Positions 58,968 through 64,000 of a DNA stretch of 64,000 nt are shown piece after piece. How positions within the stretch are numbered: the stretch's first letter is position 1; each line of letters begins with the position of its first letter. The position numbers and the translations under genes were made by a program. Source of the DNA: Maribacter polysiphoniae (GTDB lineage: Bacteria; Bacteroidota; Bacteroidia; Flavobacteriales; Flavobacteriaceae); NCBI RefSeq assembly GCF_003148665.1, contig NZ_QGGQ01000001.1, positions 575,762 to 639,761 of the forward strand. Reading direction: 5' to 3'. The notes under the pieces were generated by a model that searched no databases, was not told where the DNA came from, and was given only the letters and a program-made list of their open reading frames with translations.

Positions 58968-61189
58968 TTCAATAGTATTTTAATAAATACGATTCGTAAT
59001 TCCTCCTTTAAGAGTTCTATAACTTGTTCTTTAGGAGTATCTTGATTTTCTGAAATTATATTAGAAAAATCACTGCCAGTTTCTCTTGCGTTTTCTAAAA
59101 ATGCAGAAAATAAATCACTTTCAACTTCCTCAGATAAAACTTTTGAGAAAAGATAAACTGCATACGTTTTTTCTATATCAAATGCCTCTACAGTTTGACT
59201 ATCTAATTTCTCTTTTTCGACAATACCTTGGTCAATTACTGAAAAACCAAATTCAATAATAGAATCTTCATTATTCTGAGTGGAATCAAAAAGCAACGCA
59301 TTGTATTCAGATACAATAACATCTTTAATATCTCTACCCTCTCTATATAAATCCAAAATAGCTTCCTTTAGTAAGTCAGCCACCTCATCTTTATATTTTT
59401 CCACTTCTTTTTGAGCTTCTTTCAAATTACCTTGAGCAGTATTAAAATTGTTTTGAGCAGTTTCTGCTGCTGTTGTATCACCATTTGCAATAGCATTATC
59501 ATATTGCTCTTTTGCTTCTTTCATTTGTGCTGCTGCAGTTTCAATTTTATTTAGAAGTTCCTCTGGTAAATCTTCATTATTCATGTTAGCTACCATGGCG
59601 TCCACAATTTGATTTACTTTTTCTTTAGTGTCTTTACTTATATCTAAATTAAGTGCCTCTCCAATTGAGTTGGCCAAGTCAGTAATAGCATCCACTGCAT
59701 TATCTACAGTCTCAATGGTCTCATCAACGCTCAACATATTCTTCCATGTAGGGTCATAAACGGTATTTACGGTGCCTTCGGCCATTTCTTGGTCGGTATT
59801 GATCAAGATATTGGTGAACTCAACAGCTACTTTAATATTTTTTAAATAGGGTAGAGATACAAAACCTTTACCGGTAAAACGACCATTACTGCCACTGACC
59901 TCTGTAATTTTTACTGGAAAATCACCTGCTTTAAAAGAGGTTCCTGTACTAATACTGGCCAAAGGATCCGTATTGGTTAAATTAATATCGGGTGAGATAC
60001 CACAGTCTATCACACTTTCTTCTTCAAACTCCAATGACGTTGTAAACTCCTTGGCTAGGCTCCAGTCGCTCCCGGTAACCGTACATTTTTTCTGTATTTG
60101 GTACTCATAGGTCGTTCCTGCCTTTAGATCCCAAAGGGTAAGCTGGTTGGTCGTTGTCTTGGAAAGAAACCATTCATTGTCATTGCCTTTCTTGCGATAA
60201 CGAACCGTGTATTCTGGAATATCGGTGGTAAAATCGTCCCAGAAAATATTGGCATTGGTACTGCCTTTTACCTCGTGGTTTAGACTTAAGGGTAAATCGC
60301 AACTGCCGGCATAGCTAAAAGAGAAAATCTCGCTATACCCCTCGTTTTTAAAAAGCCCTATTTCTTCAATGCCTTGTTTGGCCCTTGCCTGTACCCGCCA
60401 CGCATAATTCTTGCCGGACAATAATAAGGGGTCTACCGGGCCATACACATAGGTGGTTGCCGTTGTGGTGGTTTGGAATACGGGGGGAGAACTTAAAAAA
60501 GCGGCTTGGGGGTCTATTTGGGTATCCCAGATTTCCACAAGGCTCAATTCATATTCCACATTGGTGACATTGATACTTCGTGGGGTCCATTGAAAAACAA
60601 TGCTCTGGGGATTTATCTCTTCAATATTGGTCTTATCACGGGGCATGACCAAAAAGGGCGGCTCGTTTTGGAATACGACCGTGGTGGCACAACTTTTGTT
60701 CGAAAGCCGGTTCCCCGATAATACATCATAAACCTCAAAACAGAATTGATAGGCGCCTTCGGGAATGGCTTGCCCATAAACGTTGGGGGAAATTCCCGTA
60801 ATGTTCTGGAATTGGAAGTATGGGGCCAACTCCACATTGGTCAATATTAAGGGTACCCCGCCTTCTAAAAACAAGGGGTCGGCACCGACGACGATATCAT
60901 TACTTTGGAATGTAATGCCATTGCCTTGAAAATGGGCTTTTAGGCGTACCTCGCGATTGGCGATCTCCAGGTCATTAAGGATGATCTGTACCCGTAACGG
61001 ACTACTGACGGTACTGGCATCGGCATAATCGGAAAAATGAATAGGAGCGGGGGGTATGGCCTGCGGAATGACCTGTACGGGGAAGTTCTGTGAATAACCT
61101 AGAACAGTGTACAATGTACATAATACCATAAGGCTTGTTTTTCCAAAAAAGGAAAATATGTACTTAAATATGTTTAACATCTTATTCAT
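58964..61189 (-). CDS. Secreted Fn3-domain protein with compositionally distinct C-terminus
   Basis: This 741-residue protein has a signal peptide (to about residue 34, CTLYTVLGYSQ). The N-terminal beta domain (about 35-190, PVQVIPQAIPPAPIHFSDYA, IPEGAYQFCFEVYDVLSGNR) is followed by one or two Fn3-like modules (about 195-390). From memory the N-terminus recalls proteins annotated with a TANFOR domain; unverified. Residues from about 480 form a helical, coiled-coil-rich C-terminus (QMKEAKEQYDNAIANGDTTA). Its ATGA overlap with the 927-residue gene points to coupled translation. G+C falls from about half in lines near 60,500-60,900 to about a third near 59,000-59,500, as in toxin genes with replaced C-termini. 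It may be the carrier or adaptor of the cassette. Confidence 0.78.
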   Translation of the reverse strand: MNKMLNIFKYIFSFFGKTSLMVLCTLYTVLGYSQNFPVQVIPQAIPPAPIHFSDYADASTVSSPLRVQIILNDLEIANREVRLKAHFQGNGITFQSNDIVVGADPLFLEGGVPLILTNVELAPYFQFQNITGISPNVYGQAIPEGAYQFCFEVYDVLSGNRLSNKSCATTVVFQNEPPFLVMPRDKTNIEEINPQSIVFQWTPRSINVTNVEYELSLVEIWDTQIDPQAAFLSSPPVFQTTTTATTYVYGPVDPLLLSGKNYAWRVQARAKQGIEEIGLFKNEGYSEIFSFSYAGSCDLPLSLNHEVKGSTNANIFWDDFTTDIPEYTVRYRKKGNDNEWFLSKTTTNQLTLWDLKAGTTYEYQIQKKCTVTGSDWSLAKEFTTSLEFEEESVIDCGISPDINLTNTDPLASISTGTSFKAGDFPVKITEVSGSNGRFTGKGFVSLPYLKNIKVAVEFTNILINTDQEMAEGTVNTVYDPTWKNMLSVDETIETVDNAVDAITDLANSIGEALNLDISKDTKEKVNQIVDAMVANMNNEDLPEELLNKIETAAAQMKEAKEQYDNAIANGDTTAAETAQNNFNTAQGNLKEAQKEVEKYKDEVADLLKEAILDLYREGRDIKDVIVSEYNALLFDSTQNNEDSIIEFGFSVIDQGIVEKEKLDSQTVEAFDIEKTYAVYLFSKVLSEEVESDLFSAFLENARETGSDFSNIISENQDTPKEQVIELLKEELRIVFIKILLK

Positions 61190-61240
61190 TTTCTAACTTA
61201 TACTTGTAACACTCAACGTTGAGTTTGAATCAACCCTTTT

Positions 61241-61355
61241 ACATCCCCCGCCTTTCAGGCACCCCCTTCAAAGGGGGAATTAATATGTCCCCTTGACTAT
61301 GCCTCCCCCTTTCAAAAGAGGAATAATTGTCCCCTTGAGGGGACTTTAGGGGTGT
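61241..61355 (+). repeat. Repeat-family copy downstream of the DUF559 gene
   Basis: It begins ACATCCCCC and ends GGGGTGT, with hairpins GCCTTTCAGGC, CCCCCTTCAAAGGGGG and TCCCCTTGAGGGGA. Bases 61256-61340 match 61879-61963 at 82 of 85 positions (counted by hand) in direct orientation. The last ten bases contain the stop codon of the DUF559 gene (minus strand CACCCCTAA). Confidence 0.9.
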
Positions 61356-61726
61356 TTTTGTTTATCACTTAAAATATCAATTGTTTGTTCCACTTTTAAT
61401 AATACACTGAACATTTCTTGTTTCACTTCTTTATCCGATAATCGTAAAAAACATACTCCTTCTTTTTCCAATCTATTTTGTCTTTTACTATCGTATTCGT
61501 ATTTATGATCATGGCTATTTCCATCAACCTCTATGGCCAACATTAACTCATGACAATAAAAATCAACTATATAATTTAATAGGGGTACTTGTCTATGAAA
61601 CTGAACCCCGTAAGCTCTATTTTTTATCTTTTGCCATAACAATACCTCGGACAAGGTGCTGTTTTTACGTAACTGCCTTGCCAGTTGCTTTAATTTTGGG
61701 TCATATGGAATTATTTTGTTTTTCAT
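61346..61726 (-). CDS. DUF559 endonuclease-domain protein embedded in repeats
   Basis: This 126-residue protein of the DUF559 (VSR-like, PD-(D/E)XK) family matches it over nearly its whole length: LARQLRKNSTLSEVLLWQKI, GVQFHRQVPLLNYIVDFYCH, and the core LMLAIEVDGNSHDH with the catalytic-type Asp and Glu residues. Relatives resemble the Vsr mismatch endonuclease. No signal peptide, so it is cytoplasmic. It interrupts a locus of secreted proteins and has no obvious link to them. Instead it is flanked on both sides, within 14 bases upstream and overlapping its stop downstream, by the same repeat end (ACACCCCTA, then TCCCCTCAAGGGGA). Its last residues KHP are encoded by the repeat. Confidence 0.9.
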   Translation of the reverse strand: MKNKIIPYDPKLKQLARQLRKNSTLSEVLLWQKIKNRAYGVQFHRQVPLLNYIVDFYCHELMLAIEVDGNSHDHKYEYDSKRQNRLEKEGVCFLRLSDKEVKQEMFSVLLKVEQTIDILSDKQKHP

Positions 61727-61739
61727 TATTTTTTAATTA

Positions 61740-61765
61740 TCCCCTTGAGGGGATTATAGGGGTGT
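61740..61765 (+). repeat. Solo repeat end upstream of the DUF559 gene
   Basis: TCCCCTTGAGGGGA followed by TTATAGGGGTGT. It matches the terminal part of the copy at 61241-61355 (TCCCCTTGAGGGGAC then TTTAGGGGTGT) with two or three differences, in the same orientation. It lies 13 bases before the DUF559 start codon. Confidence 0.85.
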
Positions 61766-61803
61766 AATTCAATTTCCCCCATTTTACATTAACACCTTCT
61801 TAC

Positions 61804-62011
61804 TCCCCCCTCGAGGGGGGAATACATTCCCCGTTCTGCGGGCACCCCCTTCAAAGGAGGAATACATCCCCCGCCTTGCAGGCACCCCCTTCAAAGGGGG
61901 AATTAATACGTTCCCTTGACTATGCCTCTCCCTTTCAAAAGAGGAATAATTGTCCCCTTGAGGACGGTGCAGTGATAACTGCTCGCGAGTTCTGGCGTTG
62001 GCGAGGGGTGT
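61804..62011 (+). repeat. Tandem group of repeat-family copies
   Basis: It contains a palindrome CCCCCCTCGAGGGGGG at 61804-61819, a partial unit (ATTCCCCGTTCTGCGGGCAC ... AAAGGAGG) and a longer unit from ACATCCCCCGCC at about 61864. The longer unit includes 61879-61963, the 82/85 match to the copy downstream of DUF559. It ends GGCGAGGGGTGT at 62011, after a divergent tail with GCTCGCGAGTTCTGGCGTTG. It fills most of the 376-base gap between the DUF559 gene and the barrel protein gene. Confidence 0.85.
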
Positions 62012-62054
62012 TTTCATAATAGCTTTTTATCATTTATACATTTTAATTTTCTTA

Positions 62055-62103
62055 ACTGCCTACTGCCTACTGCCTACTGTCTACTGCCTACTGCCTACTG
62101 CTT
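62055..62103. repeat. 7-bp tandem repeat (ACTGCCT)n
   Basis: Seven consecutive 7-base units: ACTGCCT three times, ACTGTCT, ACTGCCT twice, ACTGCTT. The array ends exactly at the stop codon of the barrel-like gene (TAA on the minus strand at 62103-62105). It shares the ACTGnnT pattern and period with the array between atpD and atpC. Confidence 0.92.
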
Positions 62104-64000
62104 TAATTCTTATTGATATATTTCAATTGGAAATTATCTGGGTTCACGATTCCCAAGGATTTCTGGTAATAGAAGTCAATGATTTCCGTTTCCAGATAGT
62201 ACTCCAACGCATCCAAATCCCCATTCGCCTCAAATTTTTTGAAAGCTTCCGCATTGGTTTGTTTCACAAACTGTTTTAAATATCCACTTGGGTTTTCAAT
62301 TTCTTCAAGACTGTTGAAATTCTTGAAGCGTTGTTCCATCCAGCGGTGTCCTACGAGCTTCTGCAGTCGTTCTTCCTGTTCTGCAATAAGCTCCTTATAG
62401 GTGGTCCATTCTTCCTCACTAACATCTTTCTTGTCAGGATTGGTCTTTAAAATATGCTTGTCTACATTTACTTTGGTTTGTACAAAGCTGTTTTCAAGTA
62501 TCATATCTATTCTGCGCATATCGTACTTTACGCGCTTTATGACACTGAAAAGTGCGTTGTTATAGGTGCTTAGAAAGTCATCATAGGCGTAGAGTTCCTT
62601 TAGAAATACCATGGCATTTTCCTTATAATCCGCTTCTTTTTTCTGCTCTTTGGTGATGGCCAAAAGAAGGGCAAGGTCATCTTTCTTAAATGGTGGAATG
62701 GCAGCGAATTGAGAACTTTGGAATACATTCGTCAACTGTTCGTTCAGTTCAGGAATGGTTCCGCTATATGATACATTGCGATATCTGAAACTCAAGGTGC
62801 CCATGCGGTTCCTAGGGTCACGCTCGTTGGGATATCGGTTGCCTTTTCTTATGTTCAGTTTAAAATTGTCAAAAGCATAACTGTATCCAAAGGTAATCGT
62901 GAGGTCCCTACCGGTATTCAATGTGGAATTTCGGAATAACGCCAAAAAGTTTAGACTGAAATTGTGTTTCTGTAACCATAGATAATTACCCCCCAATCTA
63001 AAATTATAAACGTTGTTCTGTTGTTCCCCATTGGCGTAGGAAGTGTTATATGAGCTGGATAAATTGGTACGCAGCTGTTTGTCGAAAAACTGCTTACCGA
63101 TGGCCAAGGTAGGGCCCAGGGTTAAATTGTTGTCCTCGGCAACCGTATTGTACGATGCATTTGCAGCCAATGATATGCTCAATGCCTGCTCGGGATAGCC
63201 CAAGGTGTAGGCAGCAACCCCATTATAAAACGAGTTTTTTCCACCTTCGATGGTTTCACCCTCTTGTTGGTTGTTACTGTTTTGGTATACCAAGTTGAGG
63301 TTGGTGCTGTGCTGTTTGGTTTCTGTCTTTTTAAGGATATAGTTGATACCCAAATTGGCATTTTGTGATATTTGGCGATAATTCAGGGTATCCACATTGT
63401 CAAATTCCCCTACTTGGTTAATGTAATCAAATTGATCCCGGATATTGGTGTAGGATTGGAAGTTGGAATAGGAACCATTAAGACCCAATCGTTCCGAAGC
63501 CGTATAATTAAGGTTTACCGAACTTACGATACGTTGTTGGTCCGAAGTTTTGGCATTGTTAAGGTTATCTTGTTGAAGTCCGGCATTAACACTGATATTC
63601 AACGCATTGTTGAATAAGGTTTGATTGGCGTTAACCGTAATGTTCTCAAGGTCATTGTTGAAATAATAGGCGCCCAAGGTCTTGTAATCCGGGTCAATGC
63701 GTTCATAGCCTACACCAAGGGTACCGTTACCGGCAGGATAGTCCAAGGATACATTCAAGGCATTATAATAATCGGTGCTGATGTTCTCATCCAATAAGAA
63801 AGAAAGCAACCCGCTATCAGCTCTGGCATCGGTAAGCCTTGTATCTTCGGTTACCCCGGAAATGGCATACTCCATCCTCAATTGGGCTTTTTCGAATAAC
63901 TTGAATTGGGATTCAAAGGAAAGTACGGCATTGTCTTTGGGAGAAAGCCCCAATTCTATGGGAAAAGGGTTTTCCAATGATTCTTCTTCGTCGGAAGCCT
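62103..64000 (-). CDS. Partial outer-membrane beta-barrel-like protein (5' end outside window)
   Basis: The frame is open to the window edge; codons before the apparent TTG at 63977 read A-S-D-E-E-E-S, so the true start lies beyond base 64000. At least 630 residues are visible. The first roughly 400 are alternating amphipathic strands typical of a large barrel (NALNVSLDYPAGNGTLGVGY, ERLGLNGSYSNFQSYTNI, FSLNFLALFRNSTLNTGRDL). The last roughly 200 are helical and charged (KEQKKEADYKENAMVFLKEL, EEWTTYKELIAEQEERLQKL). A barrel with a C-terminal helical tail is unusual. It is the first visible gene of the minus-strand surface locus and may be its outer-membrane component or translocon. Confidence 0.75.
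   Translation of the reverse strand, partial: ASDEEESLENPFPIELGLSPKDNAVLSFESQFKLFEKAQLRMEYAISGVTEDTRLTDARADSGLLSFLLDENISTDYYNALNVSLDYPAGNGTLGVGYERIDPDYKTLGAYYFNNDLENITVNANQTLFNNALNISVNAGLQQDNLNNAKTSDQQRIVSSVNLNYTASERLGLNGSYSNFQSYTNIRDQFDYINQVGEFDNVDTLNYRQISQNANLGINYILKKTETKQHSTNLNLVYQNSNNQQEGETIEGGKNSFYNGVAAYTLGYPEQALSISLAANASYNTVAEDNNLTLGPTLAIGKQFFDKQLRTNLSSSYNTSYANGEQQNNVYNFRLGGNYLWLQKHNFSLNFLALFRNSTLNTGRDLTITFGYSYAFDNFKLNIRKGNRYPNERDPRNRMGTLSFRYRNVSYSGTIPELNEQLTNVFQSSQFAAIPPFKKDDLALLLAITKEQKKEADYKENAMVFLKELYAYDDFLSTYNNALFSVIKRVKYDMRRIDMILENSFVQTKVNVDKHILKTNPDKKDVSEEEWTTYKELIAEQEERLQKLVGHRWMEQRFKNFNSLEEIENPSGYLKQFVKQTNAEAFKKFEANGDLDALEYYLETEIIDFYYQKSLGIVNPDNFQLKYINKN

Noticed and set aside
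61784-62017. 77-codon minus-strand frame upstream of the DUF559 gene
   Set aside because: It is translated repeat sequence (RGG, PPLKG and similar strings) and not a protein gene.

Overview
The window looks like a chromosome segment of a marine-type Flavobacteriaceae (Bacteroidota). The supporting evidence is three TonB-dependent receptors, two of them with a carboxypeptidase-regulatory-like N-terminal domain, DUF4270 and DUF5689 lipoproteins, a type IX secretion (T9SS) C-terminal sorting domain, SprB-type repeats, a separate atpD-atpC unit, and several matches to the Bacteroidota -7 promoter element TAnnTTTG. I could not assign a genus. No rRNA, tRNA, CRISPR array, prophage or classical insertion sequence was seen.

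Bases 1-41,700 are mostly ordinary chromosome. In order: a membrane protein cut by the window edge and a DUF1080 protein; a secreted endonuclease/exonuclease/phosphatase facing a TonB receptor plus a DUF5689/lamin-tail lipoprotein (possible nucleic-acid or phosphate scavenging); a soluble PAS histidine kinase with its single-domain response regulator; a DinB-like protein; katG followed by an ankyrin protein; a Nudix hydrolase and a nitrilase-family amidase; an Ig-like lipoprotein, comF, a coiled-coil membrane protein and glyS; a second TonB receptor with a lipoprotein partner; a plant-type LRR protein; xth and an aldo/keto reductase; the run panC-panD-flippase-esterase-like-radA; a short GT5 'starch synthase' with DUF4270 and glmS; a third TonB receptor; atpD-atpC; and a radical SAM protein.

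Bases 41,979-64,000 are different. All genes there lie on the minus strand and encode very large secreted proteins. In transcription order they are: an outer-membrane barrel-like protein (cut by the window end), a DUF559 nuclease gene embedded in palindromic repeats, an Fn3 protein, a 927-residue secreted protein whose C-terminus carries a RecB-like PD-(D/E)XK signature, a cytoplasmic propeller-like protein, a two-TM protein, a 1639-residue beta-rich protein, a 700-residue Fn3 protein, and an 1859-residue SprB-repeat protein with a T9SS sorting domain. Four consecutive genes (61,189 down to 54,876) overlap at their ends, two of the junctions being ATGA. The AT content rises sharply partway through the Fn3 gene. 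Together this looks like a swappable polymorphic-toxin/immunity cassette inside a surface-protein locus.

The same locus is peppered with a repeat family (ends ACAYCCCC...GGGGTGT, hairpins such as CCCCTTGAGGGG). One copy has landed in frame inside the 1639-residue gene, and others tightly flank the DUF559 gene, suggesting a REP-like element with a possible DUF559 partner. The two main candidates for an undescribed system are the T9SS-linked toxin cassette and the DUF559-repeat pairing; both are inferences from sequence alone.
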